DNA of 38,829 nucleotides, from positions 1 to 38,829 of the forward strand of contig JAKQEQ010000014.1 in assembly GCA_029556545.1 (NCBI GenBank), written 5' to 3'. The position numbers were made by a program, and so were the translations under genes. The notes beneath the pieces are model-generated. The model did no database searches and had not been told where the DNA came from. It saw nothing but the letters and a program-made list of their open reading frames with translations. How positions within the stretch are numbered: position 1 is the stretch's first letter; every line of letters starts with the position of its first letter. Shown in pieces: positions 7,802-16,180 of this stretch. This DNA is from Candidatus Hydrogenedentota bacterium. Lineage in GTDB: Bacteria > Hydrogenedentota > Hydrogenedentia > Hydrogenedentales > JAGMZX01.

Positions 7802-10099
7802 TCACTTCGCCGCTGTTGCAACACCCAATTCGGCGCTGGGAATTTCAATGGCGGTTTCTTCCTCGATGCCCACGGGCTTCAGGTTGCGCATCGCCTGAAC
7901 CACAAACGCGAACAGGCAAAGCGCGCCCGCGATGATGATGAGGTCCGGCACGATACGCCACTGCCCGATGAACTGGACCACGGGCTGCTCGTAGAAGGCC
8001 GCGCTGCGCGCGTGCCACAGGCCGTACTTGAACGAGTCCCAGGTCTGCATCAGGCCGACGGGGAACAGGGTGAAGATGGCCATGAGGAACAGGCCGCCGT
8101 TCGTGCCCACGAACCCGATCTTGAGGAGCGTGTTATTCCAGCGCTTCGGGTCCACAATGCCGCGCAGCGCGAAGAGCATCAGCCCGATGGCCAGCATGCC
8201 GTACGTGCCGAACAGCGCCGTGTGGCCGTGGTTCATAGTCAGGTACGTCGAGTGCTCGTAGTAATTGACCATGGGCGTCGTGATGATGAACCCGAACACA
8301 CCCGCGCCCAGGAAGGCCCAGCCCGCCGACGCGCCCATGAACATCATGGGCCACTTGTACGCGAACGATTCCTTGATCGCCGGCGAGTTCCGCGAATCCA
8401 GGACCACCTTCAGCAGCAGCAGCAGTATGGGCACCGGCTCCATCGTCGAGATCACGCCGCCCAGCGCCAGCCAGATGTCCGGGTCGCCGAACCAGTAGTA
8501 ATGGTGGCCGACGCCGATGATGCCGCTGAACAGGGCCAGACTCGCGGTCAGGTAGGCCGCGCGCATCGCCTTCTTCTTCGGGGCGAGACCGAGCGTTATC
8601 ACCACGTAGGCGATGGCGGCCGCGGCGAAGAACTCGAAGATGCCCTCGACCCAGGTGTGCACCACCCACCAGCGCCAGAAGTCGGCGACGGTAAGGTGGG
8701 TGTTCGGCGTATAGAACAGGCCGAAGGCAAAGAACGAGACAATGGCAATCGCCGAGTAGGTGTAGAACGGCACTGTGCCCCAGCGGTCCTGGCCGCGGCC
8801 AAAATTCGGTTTGACGGCCCGCGCCACGATCATGATCCAGATGATCAACCCGACAAACAACAGAATCTGCCAGAGCCGGCCGAGTTCAAGAAACTCCCAA
8901 CCCTGATGCGCAAGCCAGAACCACGCCGTGCCGCCCAGCCCCTTCACGCCCAGCGCGGTGCCCACGAGCGATCCGCCCACGACCACCGCCACCGCGCCGA
9001 ACAGTATGTCGACAAGCAGACCCTGCTTGCGCGGCTCCTTCCGACCCGCAATGGGCGCAAGATACAGCGCCGCCGCGATCCAGGCCGTCGCAATCCAGAA
9101 GATGGCGAGTTGGAGGTGCCACGATTTCGGCAGGTTATAGGGAACATTGTCCGAGACCGTCTTGATGCCGTAGAACTCACCCGGATGCACCGTGTAGTGC
9201 GCCATGAGGCCGCCCATCGTGAGTTGCAGGAGAAACAGCGTCATCACGATCAGGAAGTACTTCGCCGTCTTGCGTTGGCTTGACGAGATGGGCAGATGAA
9301 TCAGCTTGTCGCCCACACGCTCGTCGAGCGCGAGCCCCGACGAGTCCTTGTCGAAGTTGCCCTTGAAGAACAGGGCGAGCGCGCCGCCGATGGCCGCCAT
9401 AAGGGCCAGCAGCGAGACGATGGACCACAGCACCGCCTCGGGCGCGATGTCGTTGCCCACGCTGCGGTCCGGCGGCCAGTTGTTGGTGTAGGTCAGTTCT
9501 TTCCCAGGGCGCAACGTGCCCGCCGCCCACGCGGTCCACAGGAAGAAGTCCGCCAGTGCCCGGCGCTCGTCGGCGGTCTTCACGGCCTCGGCGGCCACGA
9601 CGGTCGCCTTGTCGCCTTCGCCGAAGACTTTCTCCCAGTGTTCGCGCACACGATCGAAGGCGTAGGTCTGCGCCTCCGTCAGATGCAGCGTAAGCGTCGC
9701 CTCGTCGATCCGGTTTTCCTTCAGTTCGCGAATGACACGGTCGCTGATCGCGCTCTGTTGTTCGAGCGTAAGGGCGTCAAATTCGACGCCCTGGTCGCGC
9801 CGTGCGTGGAACGCGCGCATGTGCTGGCCGAGAAGATGCAACGACGTGGCCGTGTAGTCGTTGCCGCGATACGTGCCGTGGCCCCACACCGAGCCGTTGT
9901 CCATGAGTCCATATTTCTGCCAGACGTGCTGGCCCGCCATGATGCCGGCGTGGTCCGTGTAAAGATTGCCCTCGTGGTTCAGCACCGTAGTCGGATACGG
10001 CGGCGCCGCCTCGAAGGTGTACCAGCCGCCCACGAGCGTGATACCCACCGCTCCGAACAGCGAGAACAGGAACATCACTTTCAGCCAATTTGGGATCAT
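7802..10099 (-). CDS. norB: Quinol-dependent nitric oxide reductase (qNOR/NorZ type)
   Basis: This inner-membrane protein of 765 residues reduces two NO to N2O with electrons from quinol. Its length and the N-terminal extension are those of single-subunit qNOR. The extension comprises GGWYTFEAAPPYP, WQKYGLMDNGSVWGHGTYRG and a periplasmic helical part up to about residue 220. The catalytic core shows HTWVEGIFEF (His plus the FeB-site Glu), GHHYYW (532-536; FeB histidines) and MNHGH (His624 and His626; heme ligands), with about 14 hydrophobic segments. ATG 10099 has AGGAGG 9 nt upstream. It starts 31 bp after the NnrS-like gene and belongs to the same minus-strand operon. Without other denitrification genes in view, NO detoxification is as likely as respiration. 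Confidence 0.96.
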   Translation of the reverse strand: MIPNWLKVMFLFSLFGAVGITLVGGWYTFEAAPPYPTTVLNHEGNLYTDHAGIMAGQHVWQKYGLMDNGSVWGHGTYRGNDYTATSLHLLGQHMRAFHARRDQGVEFDALTLEQQSAISDRVIRELKENRIDEATLTLHLTEAQTYAFDRVREHWEKVFGEGDKATVVAAEAVKTADERRALADFFLWTAWAAGTLRPGKELTYTNNWPPDRSVGNDIAPEAVLWSIVSLLALMAAIGGALALFFKGNFDKDSSGLALDERVGDKLIHLPISSSQRKTAKYFLIVMTLFLLQLTMGGLMAHYTVHPGEFYGIKTVSDNVPYNLPKSWHLQLAIFWIATAWIAAALYLAPIAGRKEPRKQGLLVDILFGAVAVVVGGSLVGTALGVKGLGGTAWFWLAHQGWEFLELGRLWQILLFVGLIIWIMIVARAVKPNFGRGQDRWGTVPFYTYSAIAIVSFFAFGLFYTPNTHLTVADFWRWWVVHTWVEGIFEFFAAAAIAYVVITLGLAPKKKAMRAAYLTASLALFSGIIGVGHHYYWFGDPDIWLALGGVISTMEPVPILLLLLKVVLDSRNSPAIKESFAYKWPMMFMGASAGWAFLGAGVFGFIITTPMVNYYEHSTYLTMNHGHTALFGTYGMLAIGLMLFALRGIVDPKRWNNTLLKIGFVGTNGGLFLMAIFTLFPVGLMQTWDSFKYGLWHARSAAFYEQPVVQFIGQWRIVPDLIIIAGALCLFAFVVQAMRNLKPVGIEEETAIEIPSAELGVATAAK

Positions 10100-10130
10100 T
10101 GTCGGGTTCCTCCTTACACCGCGCGGTTTC

Positions 10131-11552
10131 CTACCGCGTGCAAACAACCTGTGACTTCACGGAAAACGCCTCGCCCCGAACACAAGAAAGCGAGACGCCT
10201 GAAACACCACTATCTACGGGCGCGCGCATCGCGCGCCAGAGATACGCGCCCCACAGCGCCAGGGCCGTCACCTCGAACAGGCCGCTGACCCCGGCCAACG
10301 GAAACGCGGCGCCGCTGAAATCGGTCAGGGTCTGAAAGCCGACCCGTAGCGCGCAGCCCGCGTTCAGCAACAGGAACGGCGCCCAGAGCGCGGGCTGGGG
10401 CCGTGTATCGTGTCCTCGCCACACCGGGACCACGCGCGCGGCAACGCCCACAATCATCATGCTGATGAAGCCCACGGTGACCGCGTGCCGGATCGCGCCG
10501 TAGTAGGCGTGCGAGAACCCCAGCCGCGCCGCCTCGCTCTCCGGCGCGAAGACACGCAGCAGGCCGAACTGGTACACGGGCAGCAGCACGAGCATCGCCA
10601 GCGACAGGAGCAGCCAGGCATAGGCCGTGCGCACAAATTTCAGGATCCGATCCGGGGCGGACACGGCCGAGAAGACGCCCAGTTCGCGGACCAGCAGCAC
10701 GACGGACCCCGCGAGCGCGAAGACCGCGCCGTACCACAGCGCCGTCCAGGCGTGACCCGACGCGCGCATGAGCAGAAAGCCCAGCGCCTCGCAGAGCACG
10801 GCCGCGTTCAACACCCACAAGAGCCGGAGACAGCGCTTCTCGCGAACGAAACGCAAGCCGTAGAATCGCGACAGGATGCGTTGGCTCACGCCCAGGATCA
10901 TGATCAGCGCAAAGCCGTGAATCTGCACGTCGCGTAGCGGCGCCTGCCACGTCGCCACGAGCGCCAGCAGCGCGTCGCGGTCCGGCGCCGTCGCCGTCGC
11001 GTGGAAATAGACCGCGCTGTACACCGTCTGCACGAAGAACCACGCCAACGCGCTCACAATGAACCAGTCCGACGCCGTCCAACCGCCCGCGGCGCGGCGA
11101 AAGACATCGAGGATCAGCGCAACGAAGACCGCCGCCGCCGTCACTTCGAGCACCGACCCCAAGGTCCCCAGCAGCAGCAATCCCGGCCACCGCGCAAGCG
11201 CCGCCTGCGCGCCCGCGCGACAGAGAATGCCCGCCAGCATCAGCCACAGCGTGGCCAAGGCTATTCGCGGCAACCGCAGCGGCGTTTGCTTGAACCGGGG
11301 AAGCGCGTGATACGCGAATCCCATGACGAAAAGACCGACCCAGCCGAAAATCTGCGCATGGCCGTGGGCGTTCACCTCGTGGAGACCGATGGCCGTGAAC
11401 GAGTGCGACCCGGCGATGCGCAGCAGCAGCCACGCGCCCCACGCCGCACCCAGACTCAACGTCATAACGATGGCGGCGCGGAAGAACGGGACGTGCAGGG
11501 CATCGTCTTCGATGTCCGCGCACGTGTTCCTGGCGATTGGCTGCTGACTCAT
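10131..11552 (-). CDS. NnrS-like heme-copper multi-spanning membrane protein
   Basis: This 473-residue protein has about 12 hydrophobic segments and an early HEVNAHGHAQIFGWVGLFVM motif followed by AYHALPRF. That resembles the NnrS family and the heme-binding helix of heme-copper oxidases. Later QIHGFALIMILGVSQR and YGAIRHAVTVGFISMMIVGV supply further membrane histidines. NnrS proteins protect metabolism against NO-derived iron complexes in denitrifiers and pathogens; that role fits its place between an NsrR-like regulator and norB. A GAGGAG lies about 10 nt upstream of the ATG. The last 25 residues are not hydrophobic and look unconserved. The exact family should be confirmed against NnrS and the oxidase subunit-I-like group. 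Confidence 0.8.
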   Translation of the reverse strand: MSQQPIARNTCADIEDDALHVPFFRAAIVMTLSLGAAWGAWLLLRIAGSHSFTAIGLHEVNAHGHAQIFGWVGLFVMGFAYHALPRFKQTPLRLPRIALATLWLMLAGILCRAGAQAALARWPGLLLLGTLGSVLEVTAAAVFVALILDVFRRAAGGWTASDWFIVSALAWFFVQTVYSAVYFHATATAPDRDALLALVATWQAPLRDVQIHGFALIMILGVSQRILSRFYGLRFVREKRCLRLLWVLNAAVLCEALGFLLMRASGHAWTALWYGAVFALAGSVVLLVRELGVFSAVSAPDRILKFVRTAYAWLLLSLAMLVLLPVYQFGLLRVFAPESEAARLGFSHAYYGAIRHAVTVGFISMMIVGVAARVVPVWRGHDTRPQPALWAPFLLLNAGCALRVGFQTLTDFSGAAFPLAGVSGLFEVTALALWGAYLWRAMRAPVDSGVSGVSLSCVRGEAFSVKSQVVCTR

Positions 11553-11584
11553 CCTTGGTTATCTCCTCGTGTCAAGGTGTAATC

Positions 11585-11595
11585 ACATGCGAATA
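11585..11595 (+). promoter_or_regulatory. Candidate Rrf2 binding motif ACATGCGAATA upstream of the nnrS-like gene
   Basis: The 11-mer ACATGCGAATA occurs here, 33 bp before the nnrS-like start, and again on the opposite strand at 12052-12062, at the start of the rrf2 transcript. A shared sequence at the regulator's own promoter and at its neighbour suggests a common operator. Confidence 0.5.
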
Positions 11596-11618
11596 TATGA
11601 TTATCGCGCAAAAAATAC

Positions 11619-12041
11619 CTAATCAGCGCGCGAACGCGCTTCCCGGCGCGACGCTATCGTGGCAATCGTCGACCCATGCAGCATCTTGAAGTACTTCTCC
11701 CGCACAACCGCCCACTCGCGATGCATTGGGCAAGGGTCGCCCTCGCTGCACGTGCCCTGGCTCATCAGACATCCCGACCACCGGCTTACATGGTCGATCG
11801 GCTCCACCACGTCGTACAACGTGATCTCCTCCGGCCTGCGCGCAAGACGAAACCCGCCGCCCAAACCCTTCTGGCCATGCACCAGCCCCGCCTGCGCCAG
11901 CGTCTGGAGCAATTTGCCCAGATAGTTCTGCGGCGCGTGTATCTTCTCCGCGAGTTTCGCGGCCCCGGCGTATTCCTGTTCGTCGAGTCTCGCGAGTTCG
12001 ACGAGGGCATTAACCGCGTGTATGGCCGTCTTTGAGAGCAT
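11619..12041 (-). CDS. NsrR-like Rrf2-family regulator
   Basis: This 140-residue regulator has an N-terminal winged helix (HAVNALVELARL, KIHAPQNYLGKLLQTLAQAG), the wing QKGLGGGFRLARRPEEITLYDVV, and CLMSQGTCSEGDPCPMHREW with three cysteines placed as in NsrR and related Fe-S sensors. It is the first gene of the NO-response cluster, 66 bp upstream of the nnrS-like gene and on the same strand. ATG 12041 has AGAGG 6-7 nt upstream. A perfect sigma-70 promoter with an 11-bp motif at the expected transcript start precedes it. NO destruction of the cluster relieving repression is known for NsrR; its application here is inference from context. Confidence 0.9.
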   Translation of the reverse strand: MLSKTAIHAVNALVELARLDEQEYAGAAKLAEKIHAPQNYLGKLLQTLAQAGLVHGQKGLGGGFRLARRPEEITLYDVVEPIDHVSRWSGCLMSQGTCSEGDPCPMHREWAVVREKYFKMLHGSTIATIASRREARSRAD

Positions 12042-12051
12042 GTCTAACCTC

Positions 12052-12092
12052 TATTCGCATGTCATTATACTATTTTCACCCCCCCATGTCAA
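12052..12092 (-). promoter_or_regulatory. Consensus sigma-70 promoter plus candidate operator of the NsrR-like gene
   Basis: On the minus strand, TTGACA (12087-12092) and TATAAT (12064-12069) are both perfect hexamers with the ideal 17-bp spacer. ACATGCGAATA (12052-12062) follows the -10 by one base and covers the expected start site. A promoter this strong needs a repressor to be useful, which fits Rrf2 autoregulation. Confidence 0.85.
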
Positions 12093-12331
12093 GTGCGTCC
12101 CGGTCAGGCCTTCCGGCAGCCGCTCCGGGCGAGGGAAAGCAACGCCGGAGGCGCAAGAAACTCAAGCGATGAAAGGCGCCCGGGAGCGGCGTCTTTGGGG
12201 GGCGCGAATTCGCCGTCTGGACGAAGCGACGCACCTTCAGATAGAATTTGCGCCTGCAAGGCGTGCGTGAGGGACCCGGGGCGATCCGCGCGCCCGCGGC
12301 CGTTCGCCCAGACAGACAGAGGGATGACAAG

Positions 12332-14398
12332 GTGGGCACGTTTCATTATCTGACCCCGACGACCTACTGGGCGTTGGTGGTGATTTGGTGCGCCATCCTC
12401 TTCTTCTGTGTGAGACGGCTGTGGCGGCGCGACATCGCCAGTTCCCTCTTGAGCGTACTCCTGATCGTCCTGACTATCGACGCCCTCCGCACGTTGTTCG
12501 AGAGTGTGTATTTCGGCGCGCGGTATTCCGCGTTCGTGGGCTGGCTGCCGCAGGAAGTGTACGACTTCCTGAACCGTCCGGAGATTGTCTTCCTCCCCAA
12601 GGCCGTGCACCTGCTCGCGGCCATCGCGATATTCGCCATCATCTTGCGCCGGTGGCTCCCGAGAGAGGAACAGGAACTCCTCCGAATGCGCGACTATGCC
12701 TCGCAGTTGAAGGCGCTTGTCGACGCGCGCACCCAGGAACTTCGGGAGACCAATGAAGCCCTTCATCGCGACATCGAAAGGCGTATCGAGGTCGAAACGG
12801 CGTTGAAAGAGAACCAGCGCGCCATGGCCACGCTGCTGAGCAATCTCCCGGGGCTCGCCTACCGCTGCCTCAACACTCCCGACTATCCAATGACTTTCAC
12901 CAGCGAAGGCTGTCTCGCGTTGACCGGCTACACGGTCGAGCAGATCGGGCCAGGAGGAACGATCAATTACGGCGACTTGGTCATCCCGGAAGACCGCCAA
13001 GCCGTCTGGGACGGCGTACAGGAGGGCGTGAACAACCGGCGGACGTTCACCCTGACCTACCGCATCCGCACCGCGGACGCCGTCGAGAAGTGGGTGTGGG
13101 AGCAGGGGTGCGGCATCTTCAACGCCGAAGGTGAACTCGAAGCCCTCGAAGGCTTCATCACCGACGTCACGGCGCGCAAGCGCGCCGAGGAAGAGCGCAG
13201 CCGACTCGAGGCCCAGGTGCAGCAGGCGCAAAAACTCGAGAGCCTCGGCGTGCTCGCCGGCGGCATCGCCCACGACTTCAATAACCTCCTGGTCGGCATC
13301 CTGGGCAACGCAGACCTCGCACTGGATGAATTGGGCCCTTCGTCCCCGGCGCGAGCGACGGTTCAGGAAATCGTCACGGCCGCGAAGCGCGCCGCCGAAC
13401 TGACCCGGCAACTGCTGGCCTACTCCGGCAAGGGCCGCTTTATCATCGGGCCGGTCGACATAAACGACCTCGTGCGCGAGATGGCGCACCTGCTCGACGT
13501 ATCCATTTCGAAGAAAGCGCTGTTGCGCTACAACTTCGCGAGTGGCCTCCCGGCGGTGATGGCGGACGCCTCGCAAATTCGGCAAATCGTGATGAACCTG
13601 ATTGTGAACGCCTCGGAGGCGCTCGAAGAGAAAAGCGGCGCGATCGTGATTACGACCGGCGTCATGCAGTGTGACCGCGACTACCTGAAGTCTATGCATC
13701 TGGATGAGGACCTGCCCGACGGACTGTACGTCTACTTCGAGGTCTCCGATACCGGCTGCGGCATGGATGCCGAAACGCGCGACCGCATCTTCGACCCGTT
13801 CTTCACGACAAAGTTCACGGGGCGCGGCCTCGGCCTCGCCGCGGTCCTCGGCATCGTCCGCGGCCACAACGGCGCGATCAAGGTCTACAGCGAGCCGGGC
13901 CGAGGAACGACTTTCAAGGTGCTCCTGCCCGCCGTCGAGACGCCCGCCGCATGCGGCCACGAGCCGCACGCGGTTACGGGCGGCGCGTGGCGCGGTTCCG
14001 GCACGATCCTCCTGGTCGACGACGAGCCGACCGTCCGTGCCCTTGGCACGCGCATCCTGCAGCGGGCCGGCTTCGAGGTCATCACGGCGCGGGATGGCCG
14101 GGAGGCGGTCGACCTCTTTCGCGCCCAGCCGGACACCATCGTCTGTGTGCTGCTCGATCTCACGATGCCGCGCCTTGGCGGCGAGGACGCCTACCGCGAA
14201 CTGCGGCGCATCCGCCCCGACGTCTGCGTGGTCCTTTCGAGCGGGTATAACGAGCAGGAAGTCTCCCAGCGGTTTGCCGGCAAGAAGTTGGCTGGCTTCA
14301 TTCAAAAGCCGTACCGTGCCGCGGTATTACTCGAAACAATTCGCCGCGCGCTCGAATCCCCCGGCGACACCGCCATCGAGCGCGGCGACAGCCTCTGA
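12332..14398 (+). CDS. Membrane-anchored hybrid sensor histidine kinase
   Basis: This protein of about 688 residues starts at GTG 12332, with GAGGG about 9 nt upstream; a longer frame from 12248 has no such site. Three hydrophobic segments (about 11-25, 32-53 and 90-104) are followed by a coiled coil, a PAS domain (about 165-285), HisKA with GGIAHDFNNLL (phosphorylated His314), an HATPase with NLIVNASEALE, SDTGCGMD and GRGLGLAAVLGIV, and a C-terminal receiver with LLVDDEP, Asp609 in LLDLTMP and a KPY lysine. The receiver is on the same chain and no DNA-binding output is attached, so a separate response regulator must act elsewhere. It is divergent from the NsrR-like gene; the 290-bp gap holds that gene's promoter but no convincing kinase promoter. 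The ABM gene follows by 20 bp. Confidence 0.93.
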   Translation: MGTFHYLTPTTYWALVVIWCAILFFCVRRLWRRDIASSLLSVLLIVLTIDALRTLFESVYFGARYSAFVGWLPQEVYDFLNRPEIVFLPKAVHLLAAIAIFAIILRRWLPREEQELLRMRDYASQLKALVDARTQELRETNEALHRDIERRIEVETALKENQRAMATLLSNLPGLAYRCLNTPDYPMTFTSEGCLALTGYTVEQIGPGGTINYGDLVIPEDRQAVWDGVQEGVNNRRTFTLTYRIRTADAVEKWVWEQGCGIFNAEGELEALEGFITDVTARKRAEEERSRLEAQVQQAQKLESLGVLAGGIAHDFNNLLVGILGNADLALDELGPSSPARATVQEIVTAAKRAAELTRQLLAYSGKGRFIIGPVDINDLVREMAHLLDVSISKKALLRYNFASGLPAVMADASQIRQIVMNLIVNASEALEEKSGAIVITTGVMQCDRDYLKSMHLDEDLPDGLYVYFEVSDTGCGMDAETRDRIFDPFFTTKFTGRGLGLAAVLGIVRGHNGAIKVYSEPGRGTTFKVLLPAVETPAACGHEPHAVTGGAWRGSGTILLVDDEPTVRALGTRILQRAGFEVITARDGREAVDLFRAQPDTIVCVLLDLTMPRLGGEDAYRELRRIRPDVCVVLSSGYNEQEVSQRFAGKKLAGFIQKPYRAAVLLETIRRALESPGDTAIERGDSL

Positions 14399-14418
14399 AT
14401 CATCGGGAAGGTTGAACC

Positions 14419-14727
14419 ATGTACATTGTGCTGGTCGAATGTGTAGTGAAACCGGAGCACGTCGAGGCCTTCAGGGCCGCCTCCATCGAGAACGCCCGGA
14501 ACAGCGTGCGGGAACCGGGTATCGCGCGGTTCGATGTCCTCCAGCAACATGACGACCCGGCCCGTTTCCTGCTCGTCGAAGTCTATCGCACGCCGGAGGA
14601 CCCTGCCCGACACAAAGAGACGGCGCACTACGCGATGTGGCGCGACACGGTGGCTGATATGATGGCGGAACCGCGCGCGAGTGTGAAGTACGCCAACTGC
14701 TTTCCGGACGATGAGGGCTGGAGCTAG
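14419..14727 (+). CDS. Antibiotic-biosynthesis-monooxygenase (ABM) fold protein
   Basis: This 102-residue protein has the dimeric alpha-beta-barrel pattern of ABM/LsrG-type proteins: [19 protein letters not shown], then [27 protein letters not shown] and [16 protein letters not shown]. Members act as cofactor-free quinol monooxygenases or as the AI-2 processing enzyme LsrG, to which this length and the HYAMWRDTV segment are similar. No lsr genes are present, so an AI-2 role is not supported. A GGGAAGG lies 7 nt before the ATG. It follows the kinase by 20 bp and is probably co-transcribed with it. Confidence 0.85.
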   Translation: MYIVLVECVVKPEHVEAFRAASIENARNSVREPGIARFDVLQQHDDPARFLLVEVYRTPEDPARHKETAHYAMWRDTVADMMAEPRASVKYANCFPDDEGWS

Positions 14728-14756
14728 AGGCTGGGGGGAAGGGCAGGACGGGGAGA

Positions 14757-14964
14757 AATCAGCAACCACCCGTAGAACGGGTGGTATGAGGAGGGCCCCA
14801 TAAAGGAGCCAAAGAACCGATTTCGTGCTCGTGCTCGTGCTCGTAATCGAGTCTTCCGCTCGTGCAAGTGAACGAGCAAGAGCACGACAACGAGTCGGAC
14901 TCCCGATTACGAGCACGAAATATTACGCGGGAACGGCAGAGCCGGTGGATTAGCTTTAATTCAG
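14757..14964. repeat. Dispersed palindromic repeat, copy B (208 bp)
   Basis: It matches 2587-2812 end to end. The 9-bp hairpin is intact, while the second hairpin has one mismatch (GGCCCC/GGAGCC). The long inverted repeat has arms TTTCGTGCTC(GTGCTC)2GTAATCG (14821-14849) and CGATTACGAGCACGAAA (14904-14920). Its right end lies 9 bp before the start codon of the next gene, whose ribosome-binding site begins directly after it, so the element forms that gene's leader. Confidence 0.85.
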
Positions 14965-14973
14965 GGAGGTAGT

Positions 14974-15999
14974 ATGACGAACGAGCAGTGGGAAGTCGTG
15001 AAACAAGTCGTGGCGGGGGAAGCTTGCGACCCCCTGCCGGTCGGATTCATTATCGACAGTCCCTGGCTGCCGAATTGGGCTGGCATGTCCATCCTCGATT
15101 ATTACGCCGGCGAGTCGAAATGGCTCGACGCAAATCTGAAAGCCGTCCGCCGCTTTCCGCGGGCGCTGTTCCTGCCTGGATTCTGGTCGGAATACGGCAT
15201 GTGTACCGAGCCCTCCGCGTTCGGCGCAAAGTGCCTGTTTCCGGAAGACGAATTCCCCTTCGCGGAACATCTCATAAACGCCCTCGACGCCCTCAAGAAG
15301 CCTAATCCGCGCACGGACGGCCTCGCCCCGTTCATGCTCAAGCGACTGCAACTTGCGCAAGCGCGAATTGAAGAGGCCGGGCACGCCATACGCTTTGCCG
15401 TAGCACGGGGCCCGCTCAATGTGGCCGGGTTCCTCCTCGGTAACACGGAATTCCTCGTTACCATGAAAGTCGTGCCGGACGCGGCGCACAGACTCTTGAC
15501 GACCATCACGGACTATCTCGTCGAGTGGCTGCAACTCCAGGCCGCGACCTTTCCCACCATCGACGGCGTCCTCATCCTCGACGACATCGTGGGCTTCTGC
15601 GGCGAAGACGACTTCCTCGAATTCGCGAAACCGTACCTGAAACGGCTGTTCACATCGGTGGACGCCGCCGTGCGCTTCTTCCACAACGATGCCAACGGGA
15701 CCGTCTGCGCGCCTCATCTGGCGGACGCCGGCGTCAATCTCTTCAATTTCAGCCACGAACACCCCCTGCCCGAGATGAAGCGGCGCGTCGGCGACGGCGT
15801 CGCGTTGTTCGGCAATATCCCTCCGCGCGACGTGCTCGCCATAGGTACGCCCGACGAAGTCGGCCAAGCCGTTCGCGACCTCATCGCCTCGCTCGAAGAC
15901 CGCCGCGGCATCATCCTCTCCTGCGGCGGCGGCATGCCGCCCGGCGTATCCACGGACAATATTCTCGCGTTTCTCGACGCCGCCGGCCAGGCCGCCTAA
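14974..15999 (+). CDS. Uroporphyrinogen decarboxylase (URO-D) fold protein
   Basis: This 341-residue protein is of the URO-D family. PVGFIIDSPWLPNW near the start, ARGPLNVAGFLLG, DGVLILDDIVGFCGEDDF, RFFHNDANG, NLFNFSHEH, FGNIPP and the C-terminal SCGGGMPPGVSTDNI follow the TIM-barrel order of the family. HNDANG and the glycine-rich SCGGGMPPG segment resemble the corrinoid methyltransferase (MtaA/MtbA-like) branch rather than HemE. A methyl- or demethylation role on an unknown substrate is therefore more likely than heme synthesis. No corrinoid protein gene is nearby. GGGAGGT ends 3-4 nt before the ATG, immediately after the repeat at 14757-14964. Confidence 0.88.
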   Translation: MTNEQWEVVKQVVAGEACDPLPVGFIIDSPWLPNWAGMSILDYYAGESKWLDANLKAVRRFPRALFLPGFWSEYGMCTEPSAFGAKCLFPEDEFPFAEHLINALDALKKPNPRTDGLAPFMLKRLQLAQARIEEAGHAIRFAVARGPLNVAGFLLGNTEFLVTMKVVPDAAHRLLTTITDYLVEWLQLQAATFPTIDGVLILDDIVGFCGEDDFLEFAKPYLKRLFTSVDAAVRFFHNDANGTVCAPHLADAGVNLFNFSHEHPLPEMKRRVGDGVALFGNIPPRDVLAIGTPDEVGQAVRDLIASLEDRRGIILSCGGGMPPGVSTDNILAFLDAAGQAA

Positions 16000-16180
16000 A
16001 ACGCGCACAAACCAACTGACACCGACGGCGGCGGACCGCGGTCCAATGTCACGGCTTAATTGATTCTCAGCCGGAAAGCGCGGATACTGTACCTGTGGTT
16101 CATGCTATGCGCCAGGACGATACGCGAAAGCACGGGGGACAACAGATGTCGGCCCGACGGGCGGATAAAGGATCGGCGAC

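Noticed and set aside
7790-9283. 497-codon plus-strand frame opposite norB
   Set aside because: Low-complexity Arg/His-rich translation; the minus strand carries an intact qNOR.
12093-12331. Small frames in the gap between the NsrR-like gene and the kinase
   Set aside because: No ribosome-binding site and no domain; the region is a divergent upstream region containing the rrf2 promoter.
12104-14305. 733-codon minus-strand frame opposite the histidine kinase
   Set aside because: The plus strand encodes contiguous PAS, HisKA, HATPase and receiver domains. The antisense frame is open only because of third-position GC bias.
16021-16060. GGACCGCGGTCC palindrome as an operator for the SGNH gene
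   Set aside because: A single GC-rich 12-mer about 140 bp before the start with no second copy or recognisable promoter nearby; not enough support.
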